Shown here: positions 7,855 to 17,811 of the stretch, piece by piece
Numbering within the stretch: position 1 is the stretch's first letter
How the letters are laid out: every line of letters begins with the position of its first letter
Source: Blastococcus sp. HT6-30
GTDB lineage: Bacteria; Actinomycetota; Actinomycetes; Mycobacteriales; Geodermatophilaceae
Assembly: GCF_039729015.1 (NCBI RefSeq)
Contig: NZ_CP155792.1
Location: 1,508,001 to 1,572,000, forward strand
Length of the DNA stretch: 64,000 nucleotides
Direction: 5' to 3'
Made by a program: the position numbers and the translations under genes
The notes under the pieces: model-generated
The model's database searches: none
Seen by the model: the letters and a program-made list of their open reading frames with translations, nothing else
What the model was told of the DNA's origin: nothing

Positions 7855-8930
7855 GGAGCGTCCTCATCGCGGCGGCCGTCGGCCTGATCGTCTCGATCCT
7901 GATGACGCCGCTGGCCATCCGGGCCTTCCGGCGGCAGGGGCTCGGGCAGGAGATCCGCGACGACGGTCCCGAGAGCCACCTGTCGAAGAAGGGCACGCCC
8001 ACGATGGGCGGGACCGTCATCGTGGGCGCCACCGTGCTCGGCTACCTCGTCGCCCACCTGGCGTTCGTCGGGGAGTCCGGCTGGGGGTTCAGCGCCACCG
8101 GCCTGCTGCTGCTGTTCCTCATGGTCGGCATGGGCACCGTCGGCTTCCTCGACGACTACCTGAAGATCCGCCACCGGCGCAGCCTCGGGCTGAACAAGAC
8201 GGCGAAGCTCGTGGGTCAGCTCGTCGTCGGCGTCACCTTCGCGGTCCTGGCGATCAACTTCCCGAACGGCGACGACGTCACCCCGGCGTCCACCGTCGTG
8301 TCCTACGTCCGGGACATCGCGCCGCTGGCCCTCGGGCCGATCGCGTTCGTGATCCTGGCCTACCTGTTCATCGCCGGCTTCTCCAACGCCGTCAACCTCA
8401 CCGACGGCCTGGACGGCCTCGCCGCCGGCTCCTCGGCGATGGTGTTCGCGTCCTACATCTTCATCTCCTTCTGGCAGTTCACCCACGACTGCGCCAACGA
8501 GCTCATCGAGGGTTGCTACACGGTGCGCGACCCGCTGGACGTCACGCTGGTGGCCGCCGCCGGCATGGGCGCCTGCCTGGGCTTCCTGTGGTGGAACACC
8601 AGCCCGGCGCGCATCTTCATGGGCGACACCGGCTCCCTGGCCCTCGGTGGGCTGCTCTCCGGCCTGGCGATCGTCACCCGCACCGAGCTGCTGCTCGTCA
8701 TCCTCGGCGGCCTGTTCGTCGCGGTCACGCTGTCGGTGATCATCCAGGTGGCCTTCTTCCGGGCCACCCGGCGGCGGGTCTTCCGCATGGCACCCCTGCA
8801 CCACCACTTCGAGCTCGCCGGCTGGACCGAGAACACCGTGATCGTGCGGTTCTGGTTGGTCACCGGCATGGCGGTCGCGTTCGGTCTCGGCCTGTTCTAC
8901 GCCGACTGGCTGAGCTTCGTGGGCCTGTGA
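7851..8930 (+). CDS. mraY: Phospho-MurNAc-pentapeptide transferase MraY
   Basis: This 359-residue integral membrane enzyme transfers phospho-MurNAc-pentapeptide to undecaprenyl phosphate, giving lipid I. About ten hydrophobic helices are visible. Catalytic signatures are FLDDYLKI, NLTDGLDGL and FMGDTGSLALGG, and the loop MAPLHHHFE is near the C terminus. Length matches the family. ATG 7851 overlaps the murF TGA, and its own TGA overlaps the murD GTG. Confidence 0.97.
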   Translation: MRSVLIAAAVGLIVSILMTPLAIRAFRRQGLGQEIRDDGPESHLSKKGTPTMGGTVIVGATVLGYLVAHLAFVGESGWGFSATGLLLLFLMVGMGTVGFLDDYLKIRHRRSLGLNKTAKLVGQLVVGVTFAVLAINFPNGDDVTPASTVVSYVRDIAPLALGPIAFVILAYLFIAGFSNAVNLTDGLDGLAAGSSAMVFASYIFISFWQFTHDCANELIEGCYTVRDPLDVTLVAAAGMGACLGFLWWNTSPARIFMGDTGSLALGGLLSGLAIVTRTELLLVILGGLFVAVTLSVIIQVAFFRATRRRVFRMAPLHHHFELAGWTENTVIVRFWLVTGMAVAFGLGLFYADWLSFVGL

Positions 8931-10363
8931 GCGTCGAGGGCTTCCCGGTCGCCGGCCGCACGGTCCTGGTGGCCGGCCTCGGGGTCTCGGGGGTGGCGGC
9001 CGCCCGGGTGCTGCTGGACGCCGGGGCGCGTGTGCTGCTCACCGACGCCGCCCGCCGCCCGGCCGTCGACGAGCTGACCGGACGGGGCGCCGGGTGGCTG
9101 GGCGCGAGGGAGGTCCTGCCCGAGGACGTCGACCTGGTCGTCACCTCACCGGGCTGGCGGCCCGACGCGCCGCTGCTCGTCGATGCCGCCGCCCGCGGCG
9201 TCGAGGTGGTCGGCGAGCCGGAGCTGGCCTGGCGGCTGCGCGTCGCCGGCCCCCACGGCACGCGCGCCCCGTGGCTGGCGGTCACCGGCACCAACGGCAA
9301 GACGACGACGGTCACCATGCTCGAGGCGATCCTCACCGCCGCCGGGCACCGGGCCGTGGCCGCCGGGAACGTGGGCCGGCCCTTGGTCGAGGTGGTCACC
9401 GCCCGGGGTGCCGACGGGCTCCCGGCGCACGACGCGATCGCGGTGGAGCTCTCCAGCTTCCAGCTGCACTGGTCCTCGTCGCTGGCCCCGGCCGCGGCCG
9501 TGGTCCTCAACGTGGCCGACGACCACACCGACTGGCACGGCTCCTTCGCCGCCTACCGTGACGCCAAGGCGCGCATCCTCGAGCGCGCACCGGTCGCCGT
9601 CGCCGATGCGGGGGACCCCGTCGCCGCCGCTCTCGTCGCCGGCCACCCACGACCGGTCACCGTCACCCTCGCCGAGCCCGCCCCCGGGCAGCTGGGCGTG
9701 CGGGCCGGGGCGCTGGTCGACCGCGCCTTCGCCGCCGACCCGGCGGGGGAGCCGATCATGGAGCGCGCCGACCTTCCCGTCCCCGGGTCGCACAACACCG
9801 TCAACGCCCTCGCCGCCGCGGCCCTCGCCCGCGCGGCCGGGGTGCCGCTGGAGGCCGTCGCGCGCGGGCTGGCCGGGTTCCGCGGCGGCGCCCACCGCAA
9901 CGTCCTCGTCGCCACGGTCGACGGCGTGCACTACGTCGACGACAGCAAGGCGACCAACCCGCACGCCGCCGCGGCCTCGCTCGCCGCCTACCCGCGGGTC
10001 GTCTGGGTCGCCGGGGGCCTGCTCAAGGGCGCCGACGTCGATCCGCTCGTCGCCGCCGTCGCCCCCCGGCTGGCCGGGGTGGTGCTGCTCGGCCGGGACC
10101 GGGAGCTGATCGCCGCCTCGCTGGCGCGACACGCCCCGTCGGTCCCCGTGGTGGCGGTGCCCAGCGGCGACGATGACGGGATGGACGGGACCGGTGCGAC
10201 GGGGGAGGCGACGATGGCCGCGGTCGTGGCCGCCGCCGCCCGGCTGGCCGCCCCGGGCGACACGGTGCTGCTGGCGCCCGCGGCGGCCTCGATGGACGTC
10301 TTCCGCGACTACGGGCACCGGGGCCGTGCCTTCGCCGACGCCGTCGCGGCGCTGGCCCGATGA
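8927..10363 (+). CDS. murD: UDP-MurNAc-L-Ala:D-Glu ligase MurD
   Basis: This 478-residue cytoplasmic ligase adds D-glutamate to UDP-MurNAc-L-Ala. An N-terminal Rossmann-like domain (LVAGLGVSGVAAARVL) is followed by the P-loop VTGTNGKTTT with Lys125. Next come the ELSSFQLHW motif and the NVADDHTDWHGSF metal-site segment. The C-terminal domain contains VDDSKATNPHAA. GTG 8927 overlaps the mraY stop, and the murD TGA overlaps the ftsW ATG. Confidence 0.96.
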   Translation: MSVEGFPVAGRTVLVAGLGVSGVAAARVLLDAGARVLLTDAARRPAVDELTGRGAGWLGAREVLPEDVDLVVTSPGWRPDAPLLVDAAARGVEVVGEPELAWRLRVAGPHGTRAPWLAVTGTNGKTTTVTMLEAILTAAGHRAVAAGNVGRPLVEVVTARGADGLPAHDAIAVELSSFQLHWSSSLAPAAAVVLNVADDHTDWHGSFAAYRDAKARILERAPVAVADAGDPVAAALVAGHPRPVTVTLAEPAPGQLGVRAGALVDRAFAADPAGEPIMERADLPVPGSHNTVNALAAAALARAAGVPLEAVARGLAGFRGGAHRNVLVATVDGVHYVDDSKATNPHAAAASLAAYPRVVWVAGGLLKGADVDPLVAAVAPRLAGVVLLGRDRELIAASLARHAPSVPVVAVPSGDDDGMDGTGATGEATMAAVVAAAARLAAPGDTVLLAPAAASMDVFRDYGHRGRAFADAVAALAR

Positions 10364-11880
10364 CCGCCACGACCGCCCGGCCGGGCCGCGCGGCCGGGAC
10401 CGAGCGCCGATCCCCGGGCACGCGGCTCCGGCACCAGCGCGCGCCGCGGTTCCGCGGACCCGCCTGGACGGACGGCCCGATGACCAGCTGCCACCTGGTG
10501 CTCGGGGCCGCCGGGCTGCTGCTGCTGATCGGCCTGGTCATGGTCTTCTCCGCCTCCTCGATCGAGGCGGCGCTGGCCGACGAGCCGGCGTGGGCGCCCG
10601 GCGTGAAGCAGCTGGTGCTGGCCTGCATCGGGCTCGGCGCGATGGTCGTCGCCATGCGGCTGCCGGTGGGGCTGGTGCGCCGGTGGGCGCCGATCGGGCT
10701 GATCGTCGTCGTCGTCCTGCTGGTCCTCGTGCTGATCCCCGGCATCGGCCAGGAGCGCAACGGCGCCCGGCAGTGGATCTCCCTGGGCGTCACCGACTTC
10801 CAGCCCTCCGAGCTGGGCAAGCTGGTCTTCGCGCTGTGGGGCGCGCACGTCATCGCCCTGCGCGAGCGGTACCTCACGACGACGTCGCTGCTCGTGCCGG
10901 TGGTCCCGGTCTTCGCCCTCCTCTCGCTGCTGCTCATCCTCGAGCCCGACTTCGGTGGCGTGGTCAGCCTCGGCCTGGTACTCGTCGGCCTGCTCTGGGC
11001 CGGCGGGATGCCGCTGCGCTGGTTCGGCGCCTTCGCCGGGGTGGCCGCCGTCGCGATCGTGGTCATGGTGCAGGCGGCGCCGTACCGGATGGAGCGGATC
11101 ACCGCGTTCCTCGATCCGTTCGCGGACCCGACCGACACCGGCTTCCAGGCGATCCGGGGCATGTACGCGCTGGCCACCGGGGGGCTGTGGGGCGTGGGCC
11201 TGGGCAACAGCGCGATGAAGTGGAACATCCTCCCGGAGGCCGAGTCCGACTACATCTTCGCGATCCTCGGCGAGGAGCTGGGCTTCCTCGGCTGCCTGGT
11301 CGTCGTCACGCTGTACGGGGTCCTCGCCTACGCCGGCTTCCGCATCGCCCGGCGCTCGGCCGACCGCTTCGTCCAGCTGGCCTGCGTCGCCATCACCGTG
11401 TGGCTCACCGGCCAGGCGACCATGAACATGGGCTACGTGGTCGGACTGCTGCCGGTGACCGGGGTGACGCTCCCGCTGATCTCGGCGGGCGGCACCTCGC
11501 TGATCCTGACCCTGTTCATCGTCGGCCTGCTCGCCCGGTTCGCCCGCTCGGAGCCGGCCGCCGTCGAGCACCTGCGCACGGCCGAGCGGAGCCGGCTGGC
11601 GCGGCTGCTCATGCCGGCCCCCAGCACGGCCGTCGACCAGGTGCGTCCCCGCCGATTCCCCGCGGACGCCGTTCCGGAGCGGCCGGTGGTGGGCACCCCA
11701 CGCACCGTCTCGCACGCGCGGGGCGGCGCATCCCGCCGCTCCCCGGTACGCACGGAGGCCCCGTCGGGGGCCGGGGGCGCGATCCGGCCCCGGGGCGCGT
11801 CGGCGCGCACCCCGCCGGGGGCCCCGGCGCCGCGGCAGCGCCCCGTCGCCCCGCGCGGTCGCCCCGGCGGTGACCGGTGA
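10360..11880 (+). CDS. ftsW: SEDS-family septal glycosyltransferase FtsW
   Basis: This 506-residue polytopic SEDS protein polymerises glycan strands at the septum with FtsI. It has about ten membrane helices and the family segments [17 protein letters not shown] and [12 protein letters not shown] near the last helices. A basic N-terminal tail of about 40 residues comes first. An Arg/Pro/Gly-rich C-terminal tail begins around residue 400; actinobacterial FtsW tails of this kind are known to contact FtsZ or FtsI, and here that is inferred. The ATG overlaps the murD TGA. Confidence 0.95.
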   Translation: MTATTARPGRAAGTERRSPGTRLRHQRAPRFRGPAWTDGPMTSCHLVLGAAGLLLLIGLVMVFSASSIEAALADEPAWAPGVKQLVLACIGLGAMVVAMRLPVGLVRRWAPIGLIVVVVLLVLVLIPGIGQERNGARQWISLGVTDFQPSELGKLVFALWGAHVIALRERYLTTTSLLVPVVPVFALLSLLLILEPDFGGVVSLGLVLVGLLWAGGMPLRWFGAFAGVAAVAIVVMVQAAPYRMERITAFLDPFADPTDTGFQAIRGMYALATGGLWGVGLGNSAMKWNILPEAESDYIFAILGEELGFLGCLVVVTLYGVLAYAGFRIARRSADRFVQLACVAITVWLTGQATMNMGYVVGLLPVTGVTLPLISAGGTSLILTLFIVGLLARFARSEPAAVEHLRTAERSRLARLLMPAPSTAVDQVRPRRFPADAVPERPVVGTPRTVSHARGGASRRSPVRTEAPSGAGGAIRPRGASARTPPGAPAPRQRPVAPRGRPGGDR

Positions 11881-12974
11881 GCGCCCTGCGGTCGGTCGTC
11901 CTCGCCGGTGGGGGCACCGGCGGGCACATCGAGCCGATGCTCTCCCTCGCCGACGCCCTCCGCCGGCGCGACGGCGACCTGCGCATCACCTGCCTGGGCA
12001 CGGCGCGCGGCATGGAGACGCGGCTGGTGCCCGCCCGCGGCTACGACCTGCGGCTCATCCCGCCGGTCCCGCTGCCGCGCAAGCCCACGCCCGACCTGCT
12101 GCGCGTGCCCGGCCGGGTGCGCCGGTCGGTCGCCGAGACCCGCGCCCTGCTGGACGAGCTGGCCGCCGACGTGGTGGTCGGCTTCGGTGGCTACGTGGCG
12201 CTGCCGGCCTACCTCGCCGCCCGCCGCGCCTCCGTGCCGGTGGTGGTGCACGAGCAGAACGCCCTGCCGGGGCTGGCCAACCGCATCGGCGCCCGGCTGG
12301 CCGCCCGCGTCGCGGTCACCGTGCCCGGCACGCCGCTGCACCGCGGCGAGCACGTCGGCATGCCGCTGCGTCGGGCGATCTCCTCGCTGGACCGGGCCGC
12401 CCGGCGGGCCGAGGCGCGGGCGCAGTTCGGCCTGCACGCCGATCGCCCGACGCTGCTGGTGTTCGGCGGGTCGCAGGGTGCGGCGTCGCTCAACCGTGCC
12501 GCCGTCGCCGCGGCCGACGCCCTGACCGCCGCGGGGGTGCAGGTGCTGCACGCCCGGGGGCCCAAGAACACCGACGTGGTGGTCCCCGAGCCGCCGGCGG
12601 GCAGCGCGCCCTACGTCGTCGTGGACTACCTGGAGCGGATGGACCTCGCCTACGCCGCGGCGGACCTCGCGCTCTGCCGCTCCGGCGCGGTCACCGTCGC
12701 CGAGCTCTCCGCCGTGGGCCTGCCCGCAGCCTTCGTCCCGCTGCCGATCGGCAACGGCGAGCAGCGGCGCAACGCCCTGCCGGTGATCGAGGCCGGCGGT
12801 GGGCTGCTCGTCGAGGACGCCGACCTCGACCCGGCCTGGATCACCGGCACCCTGGTTCCGCTGCTGACCGACCCGGCGGCGCTGGCCGGCCTCGCCCGGC
12901 ACGCGGCCGCCGCCGGCGTCCCCGACGCCGACGAGAAGCTGGCCGACATCGTCTGCGAGGTAGCAGCACAGTGA
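11877..12974 (+). CDS. murG: UDP-GlcNAc:lipid I GlcNAc transferase MurG
   Basis: This 365-residue GT-B glycosyltransferase makes lipid II on the inner membrane face. The Gly-rich loop [12 protein letters not shown] near the N terminus binds the lipid diphosphate, and [11 protein letters not shown] starts the UDP-GlcNAc half. [14 protein letters not shown] and [17 protein letters not shown] are family motifs. GTG 11877 overlaps the ftsW stop. The gap to murC is 10 bases. Confidence 0.96.
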   Translation: MSALRSVVLAGGGTGGHIEPMLSLADALRRRDGDLRITCLGTARGMETRLVPARGYDLRLIPPVPLPRKPTPDLLRVPGRVRRSVAETRALLDELAADVVVGFGGYVALPAYLAARRASVPVVVHEQNALPGLANRIGARLAARVAVTVPGTPLHRGEHVGMPLRRAISSLDRAARRAEARAQFGLHADRPTLLVFGGSQGAASLNRAAVAAADALTAAGVQVLHARGPKNTDVVVPEPPAGSAPYVVVDYLERMDLAYAAADLALCRSGAVTVAELSAVGLPAAFVPLPIGNGEQRRNALPVIEAGGGLLVEDADLDPAWITGTLVPLLTDPAALAGLARHAAAAGVPDADEKLADIVCEVAAQ

Positions 12975-12984
12975 GCACCGAGCG

Positions 12985-14445
12985 ATGAGCGCCGACGACG
13001 TGGCGGCCTGGACCGGCCCGGTGCCGTCCCTGCCGGAGCTGGGTGCGGTGCACTTCATCGGGATCGGCGGCGCCGGGATGAGCGGCATCGCACGGATCCT
13101 CCTCGCCCGGGGCGTCCGCGTCTCGGGCACCGACCGGCGGGACAGCCCGACGCTGCTGGCGCTGCGTGCCCTCGGCGCGCGGGTGGAGCTCGGCCACGAC
13201 GGCGCGCACGTCGGCGACGCCGACACCGTGGTCGTGTCGACGGCGATCCGGGCGGACAACCCCGAGCTCGTCGCCGCCCGCGACCGCGGCCTGCGGGTGC
13301 TGCCCCGCGCGGTGGCCCTGGCCGCCGTCATGGCGGGGCGGCGCAGCGTCGCCGTCGCCGGCACGCACGGCAAGACCTCGACCACCTCGATGCTCACCGT
13401 CGCGGTGCAGGCCTGCGGCGTCGACGCGTCGTTCGCGATCGGCGGCAACCTCAACGAGTCCGGCAGCAACGCGCACGCGGGGGAGGGCGACGTCTTCGTC
13501 GCCGAGGCGGACGAGAGCGACCGCTCCTTCCTGCTGCTGTCGCCGTTCGCGGGGATCGTCACCAACGTCGAAGCCGACCACCTGGACAACTACGGCGACC
13601 TCGCGGCCGTGGAGCAGGCCTTCGACCGGTTCCTGCAGACCGTGCACCCCGAAGGGTTCGTCGTCCTCTGCGCCGACGACCCGGGGGCGGCCCGGCTGCG
13701 GACGGTGCCCGGACCGGCCCGCGTGCGCACCTACGGCACCGCCGCGGACGCCGACCTCCGGCTGGTCGACCTGGTCGTCGGCCGGGAGCACACCAGCTAC
13801 ACCGCGCTGCTGGACGGCGCGGAGCTCGGCCGGGTCGCGATCCAGCTGCCGGGTGAGCACATGGCGCGCAACAGCGCCGCGGCGCTGCTCGCCGGTCTGG
13901 AGCTCGGGCTGCCCGCCGGCGGCCTGATCGAGGGGCTCGCCCGCTTCGGCGGCGTGCACCGGCGCTTCGAGCTCAAGGGCGTCGCCGGGGGCGTGCGGGT
14001 CTACGACGACTACGCCCACCACCCGACCGAGGTCGAGGCCCAGCTCCGGGCCGCCCGCGCGGTGGCGGGGGAGGGCCGGCTCGTCGTCGCCTTCCAGCCG
14101 CACCTGTACAGCCGCACCCGGGAGTTCGCCGAGGGCTTCGGCGCCGCGCTCGGCCTGGCCGACGAGGTCGTCGTCATGGACGTCTACGGCGCCCGCGAGG
14201 ACCCGGTTCCGGGGGTGACCGGCGCGATGGTCGCCGACGCCGTGCCGCTGCCGGCCGAGCAGGTGCTCTTCGAGCCGTCGTGGTCGGCGGCCGGCCCGGC
14301 GCTGGCCGCCCGCGCCCGTCCGGGCGACCTGGTCATGACGATGGGTGCCGGTGACGTCTCGATGGTCGGGCCCGAGGTGCTCGACGCCCTGCGCGCCACG
14401 GAGGGGCCGGCCGGGAAGGACGACGCGCCGGACGCCGGCCGGTGA
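12985..14445 (+). CDS. murC: UDP-MurNAc:L-Ala ligase MurC
   Basis: This 486-residue protein is the first amino acid ligase of the pathway. The N-terminal FIGIGGAGMSGIA binds UDP-MurNAc, and the P-loop GTHGKTSTT has Lys130. EADESDRSF and NVEADHLDNYG form the metal and substrate site, and DDYAHHPTE lies in the C-terminal domain. The ATG is 10 bases after the murG stop. The TGA overlaps the ftsQ GTG. Confidence 0.96.
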   Translation: MSADDVAAWTGPVPSLPELGAVHFIGIGGAGMSGIARILLARGVRVSGTDRRDSPTLLALRALGARVELGHDGAHVGDADTVVVSTAIRADNPELVAARDRGLRVLPRAVALAAVMAGRRSVAVAGTHGKTSTTSMLTVAVQACGVDASFAIGGNLNESGSNAHAGEGDVFVAEADESDRSFLLLSPFAGIVTNVEADHLDNYGDLAAVEQAFDRFLQTVHPEGFVVLCADDPGAARLRTVPGPARVRTYGTAADADLRLVDLVVGREHTSYTALLDGAELGRVAIQLPGEHMARNSAAALLAGLELGLPAGGLIEGLARFGGVHRRFELKGVAGGVRVYDDYAHHPTEVEAQLRAARAVAGEGRLVVAFQPHLYSRTREFAEGFGAALGLADEVVVMDVYGAREDPVPGVTGAMVADAVPLPAEQVLFEPSWSAAGPALAARARPGDLVMTMGAGDVSMVGPEVLDALRATEGPAGKDDAPDAGR

Positions 14446-15242
14446 ACCGGACCGGCAGCACCACCCGCGACCGCACGCGGAGCGGACGCCGGACCGCCGA
14501 TCGCCGCAGCGCCCGCGTCACCCCGCTGCCCGACCGGCGCGCGCCCCGGCGCCGCTCCCGGCAGCGGCGGTCGATCCAGCTGGCCGTGGGCGCGACCCTC
14601 GTGGCCGTGGTCGGCTGGCTGCTCTGGATGTCCCCGCTGCTGGCGGTCCGGACGGTCCAGGTGGACGGGACGACGACGCTCCCGGCCGACCGGGTGCGGG
14701 AGGCCGCGCAGGTGCCCGACGGCGTGCCGCTCCTGCGCGTCGACCTCGATGTGGTCGAGGATCGCGTCGCCCGGCTTCCGCAGGTCCGCGAGGTGCAGGC
14801 CGCGCGCGGCTGGCCCGACCGCATCGTGGTCACCGTTGCCGAGCGGGTGCCGGTGGCGGTGGTCGGTCAGCCGGGCCGGCGGTCGCTGGTGGACGCCGAC
14901 GGCATCCTGTTCGACACCGTGACCGGGAACCCGCCTCCCGCTGTGGTGCCGCTCGTCGTGGACGACGCGCAGGCGGGCGACCCGGAGACGCTGGCCGGGA
15001 TCGCGGCGATCCGCGCCCTCCCCACCGACCTCCGACGCGAGCTGGCCGAGGTCACCGTCCCCGGCGTCGAGGACATCGGCCTCACCTTGAGCGACGGCAC
15101 CGTCGTGGTGTGGGGCGACGCCGCGGAGTCCGCCACCAAGGCGCAGGTCCTGGGCGCGCTGCTCGACCGGATCGCCGCCGGTGAGCTCGAGCCGGCCGCC
15201 GAGATCGACGTCAGCACCCCCGACGCGGTCGTCCTGCGCTAG
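14442..15242 (+). CDS. ftsQ: Cell division protein FtsQ
   Basis: This 266-residue bitopic protein recruits and regulates the FtsB/L-FtsWI complex. A basic, Arg-rich cytoplasmic tail (1-43) is followed by one membrane helix at about 44-63. The POTRA domain spans about 68-137 (VQVDGTTTLPADRVREAAQV), and the FtsQ beta domain runs to the C terminus. GTG 14442 overlaps the murC stop. No ftsA follows; next is a 387-base gap and then ftsZ. Confidence 0.93.
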   Translation: MNRTGSTTRDRTRSGRRTADRRSARVTPLPDRRAPRRRSRQRRSIQLAVGATLVAVVGWLLWMSPLLAVRTVQVDGTTTLPADRVREAAQVPDGVPLLRVDLDVVEDRVARLPQVREVQAARGWPDRIVVTVAERVPVAVVGQPGRRSLVDADGILFDTVTGNPPPAVVPLVVDDAQAGDPETLAGIAAIRALPTDLRRELAEVTVPGVEDIGLTLSDGTVVVWGDAAESATKAQVLGALLDRIAAGELEPAAEIDVSTPDAVVLR

Positions 15243-15629
15243 GGCCGGGCCGCGCGCCCCGGGTCGAGCCGGGGCGGTGGCGGAGGGTGTCCGCTCGCCT
15301 GCGTACCGGCGGCGACCAGCAGATCGGCCGACACGCCGGAGGCTCCGACACGCCGGACACGCGAAATCCTCGCCGAAGTTTCTGGTCGCGCGCGCGGTCG
15401 GTCCCTGGATCACGGGATGAGACATCCACGGCGCGAGTCGTCACGCCCAGTGGGGCAGATGTGACCAGTGGGTCGCCGGGGTTCGGTGCGATCCGGGTCC
15501 ACCGACACGCCGACCCGGGGAGGGTGCTTGTAGCGCCTCTCGGACCACACCTAACTTCATCCACGTCGACCGAGTTGACATAACTGTAAGGCTGAACTTG
15601 AGGATGAGGGTCCAGTTGGGGAGCGCCGC
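15243..15629. other. 387-base ftsQ-ftsZ intergenic region
   Basis: No coding frame is supported. The last 60 bases are unusually AT-rich for this genome and hold a candidate promoter block with TTGACA at 15575-15580. The 5' part contains two isolated AGTGGG words, but not in the 10-bp phase expected for MraZ sites. Confidence 0.6.
15575..15593 (+). promoter_or_regulatory. Candidate ftsZ promoter block
   Basis: TTGACATAACTGTAAGGCT starts 55 bases before the ftsZ ATG. It contains an exact -35-like TTGACA followed by an AT-rich stretch. From memory, a very similar TTGACATAAC block lies before ftsZ in other actinobacteria, which suggests a conserved promoter or regulator site. The exact -10 cannot be assigned. 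Confidence 0.5.
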
Positions 15630-16922
15630 ATGACACCTCCGCACAACTATCTAGCGGTCATCAAGGTCGTCGGCATCGGCGGCGGCGGGGTGAACGCGGT
15701 CAACCGCATGATCGAAGTCGGCCTCAAGGGGGTCGAGTTCATCGCGATCAACACCGATGCCCAGGCGCTGCTGATGAGCGACGCCGACGTCAAGCTCGAC
15801 GTCGGCCGGGAGCTCACCCGCGGGCTCGGGGCCGGTGCGCAGCCCGACGTCGGCCGGCAGGCCGCCGAGGACCACCGCGAGGAGATCGAGGAGGTGCTCA
15901 AGGGCGCCGACATGGTCTTCGTGACCGCTGGTGAGGGTGGTGGCACCGGTACCGGTGGCGCGCCCGTCGTCGCCTCGATCGCCCGCAAGCTCGGCGCGCT
16001 GACCATCGGTGTGGTCACCCGCCCGTTCGCCTTCGAGGGCAAGCGGCGCGCGGTGCAGGCCGAGTCGGGCATCGAGGAGCTGCGCAACGAGTGCGACACG
16101 CTCATCGTCATCCCGAACGACCGGCTGCTGCAGCTGGGTGACCGGAACGTCAGCGTCATGGACGCCTTCCGCACCGCGGACCAGGTGCTGCTCTCCGGTG
16201 TCCAGGGCATCACCGACCTGATCACGACCCCCGGTCTGATCAACCTGGACTTCGCCGACGTCAAGTCGGTCATGTCCGGCGCCGGGTCGGCGCTGATGGG
16301 CATCGGCAGCGCGCGCGGTGACAACCGGGCGCTGCTGGCCGCCGAGCAGGCGATCGCCAGTCCGCTGCTGGAGGCCTCGATGGAGGGCGCCCACGGCGTG
16401 CTGCTGTCGATCTCGGGCGGGTCGGACCTCGGCCTGTTCGAGATCAACGAGGCAGCCTCGCTGGTCTCCGACGCCGCGCACGCCGACGCCAACATCATCT
16501 TCGGTGCGGTGATCGACGACGCCCTCGGCGACGAGGTGCGGGTGACGGTCATCGCGGCGGGGTTCGACGGTGGCCGTCCCAGCTCGCGCAAGGAGACCTC
16601 GGCGGCGACGTCGGGTCCGACCTCCGGGCCGCTGTCCACCGGCGGCGCCTCGCCGTTCGCGTCGCAGCGTCGTCCCGTCGCCGCGCCGCCGGTCGCGGCG
16701 GCTCCGCCGGCGGCCCAGCCGGCGCCGGCGGCCCAGCCGGCGACTGGGGAGCGGCTCGCCCAGCCGGCGCCGGCCGCGTCGGCCGGCCGGCCGGCCGGCG
16801 GTGGCGGGCTGACCGTCCCCCCGCTCCCGCCGATCCCCGGTCCGGTCGCCAACGGCCGCCGGCCGCTGTCGAACGAGGACTTCGAGGAGGAGCTCGACAT
16901 CCCGGAGTTCCTCAAGGGCTGA
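15630..16922 (+). CDS. ftsZ: Cell division GTPase FtsZ
   Basis: This 430-residue tubulin homologue forms the Z-ring. [11 protein letters not shown] near residue 12 begins the nucleotide-binding domain. The tubulin signature GGGTGTGG is at 103-110, and [11 protein letters not shown] is the catalytic T7-loop region. Residues from about 318 form an Ala/Pro-rich linker with repeated PAAQPAP units. The conserved C-terminal peptide DIPEFLKG is the expected docking site for SepF and FtsW. ATG 15630 has GGGGAG upstream. Confidence 0.98.
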   Translation: MTPPHNYLAVIKVVGIGGGGVNAVNRMIEVGLKGVEFIAINTDAQALLMSDADVKLDVGRELTRGLGAGAQPDVGRQAAEDHREEIEEVLKGADMVFVTAGEGGGTGTGGAPVVASIARKLGALTIGVVTRPFAFEGKRRAVQAESGIEELRNECDTLIVIPNDRLLQLGDRNVSVMDAFRTADQVLLSGVQGITDLITTPGLINLDFADVKSVMSGAGSALMGIGSARGDNRALLAAEQAIASPLLEASMEGAHGVLLSISGGSDLGLFEINEAASLVSDAAHADANIIFGAVIDDALGDEVRVTVIAAGFDGGRPSSRKETSAATSGPTSGPLSTGGASPFASQRRPVAAPPVAAAPPAAQPAPAAQPATGERLAQPAPAASAGRPAGGGGLTVPPLPPIPGPVANGRRPLSNEDFEEELDIPEFLKG

Positions 16923-16980
16923 GAGCGGACCCTCTCCTCCTCACCTCCCGCACGTTCGGGCGAGCCACTGGAGGGGGCCG

Positions 16981-16986
16981 TAAGGT
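16981..16986 (+). promoter_or_regulatory. -10 element of pgeF, leaderless type
   Basis: TAAGGT lies 8 bases before ATG 16995 and 5 before the adjacent GTG 16992. No Shine-Dalgarno sequence fits either start. Confidence 0.45.
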
Positions 16987-16994
16987 CAGCAGTG

Positions 16995-17726
16995 ATGAGC
17001 ACTGAACCGGCCGCCCCGTCGGCGGTGCGACCCCGCCGGGTCGTCACCGACCGGCGGGGCGGCCGTTCGCGTCCTCCCTACGACTCCTTCAACCTCGGCA
17101 CGCACGTCGGCGACGACCCAGCCGACGTCGGGGCCAATCGCGCGCGCGTCGCGCGCGAGCTCGGGGTGGCCGGGGACCGGCTGGTCTGGATGGACCAGGT
17201 CCACGGCACCGGCGTCGCGATCGTCGACGGCCCCCGGGCGGAGCCGGTCGCCGCGACCGACGGGCTGGTCACCGCGACGCCCGGGCTGGTGCTGACGGTG
17301 CTCGCGGCCGACTGCGTCCCCGTCCTGCTGGCCGACTCCGAGACCGGTGTCGTCGCAGCTGTGCACGCCGGGCGCGAAGGGCTGCGGCAGGGCGTCCTCC
17401 CGGCCGCGCTGTCGGCCATGGCCAGCCTGGGTGCCCGCGCGCGCCACGTGACGGCCCTGCTGGGTCCCGCGGTGTGCGGCGCCTGCTACGAGGTGCCCGC
17501 GGCGATGCAGGCCGACGTCGCGCGGGTCGCCCCCGACGCAGCGGTGCGCACCCGGGCCGGCACGGCGGGGCTGGACCTGCGGGCCGGGGTCGAGCAGGTC
17601 CTCCGCCGGGCCGGTATCCCCGAGGTCGTCCAGGACCCGCGCTGCACGGTCGAGGACCCCTCCCTCTTCTCCCACCGGCGCGACGGCGTCACCGGTCGCC
17701 AAGCCGGCCTGGTCTGGCTCGGCTGA
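16995..17726 (+). CDS. pgeF: PgeF/YfiH-family peptidoglycan editing and purine-processing enzyme
   Basis: This 243-residue protein (243 with ATG 16995, 244 with GTG 16992) belongs to the DUF152 'multicopper oxidase-like' family. Members have purine nucleoside phosphorylase and adenosine deaminase activity and, in E. coli, act in peptidoglycan editing. Metal ligands are suggested by DQVHGTGV, LAADCVPVLLAD, AAVHAGREGL and GPAVCGACYEV, which together give the family's Cys/His site. The adjacent GTG (16992) and ATG (16995) are both possible; the ATG fits the TAAGGT spacing slightly better. Its place directly after ftsZ is standard in actinobacteria. Confidence 0.88.
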   Translation: MSTEPAAPSAVRPRRVVTDRRGGRSRPPYDSFNLGTHVGDDPADVGANRARVARELGVAGDRLVWMDQVHGTGVAIVDGPRAEPVAATDGLVTATPGLVLTVLAADCVPVLLADSETGVVAAVHAGREGLRQGVLPAALSAMASLGARARHVTALLGPAVCGACYEVPAAMQADVARVAPDAAVRTRAGTAGLDLRAGVEQVLRRAGIPEVVQDPRCTVEDPSLFSHRRDGVTGRQAGLVWLG

Positions 17727-17744
17727 TCGAGGGCCCCCGTGCCC

Positions 17745-17786
17745 CCCGCCGCCCGCAGGCTCGCGGCGGGCCCCTGCGCGGGGGCC
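17745..17786. repeat. Intergenic hairpin element, copy A (loop CGCAGGCTC)
   Basis: Arms CCCGCCGC (17745-17752) and GCGGCGGG (17763-17770) enclose CCGCAGGCTC. A second, overlapping hairpin, GGCCCC-TGCGCG-GGGGCC, covers 17769-17786, so the two folds would compete. Copy B at 32855 has the same two-hairpin arrangement. The element lies between pgeF and the next gene. Confidence 0.7.
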
Positions 17787-17798
17787 GGTTCCTCCTTG

Positions 17799-17804
17799 GA
17801 CAAT
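17799..17804 (+). promoter_or_regulatory. -10-like GACAAT before the YggS-type gene
   Basis: GACAAT is followed by 7 bases (CGGCCAC) and then GTG 17812. The spacing is the same as in the TANNNT-type leaderless starts, but the first base deviates. Confidence 0.35.
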
Positions 17805-17811
17805 CGGCCAC

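Noticed and set aside
15440-15475. Two AGTGGG words upstream of ftsZ as further MraZ sites
   Set aside because: They are 18 bases apart and out of the 10-bp phase; only two copies are present.
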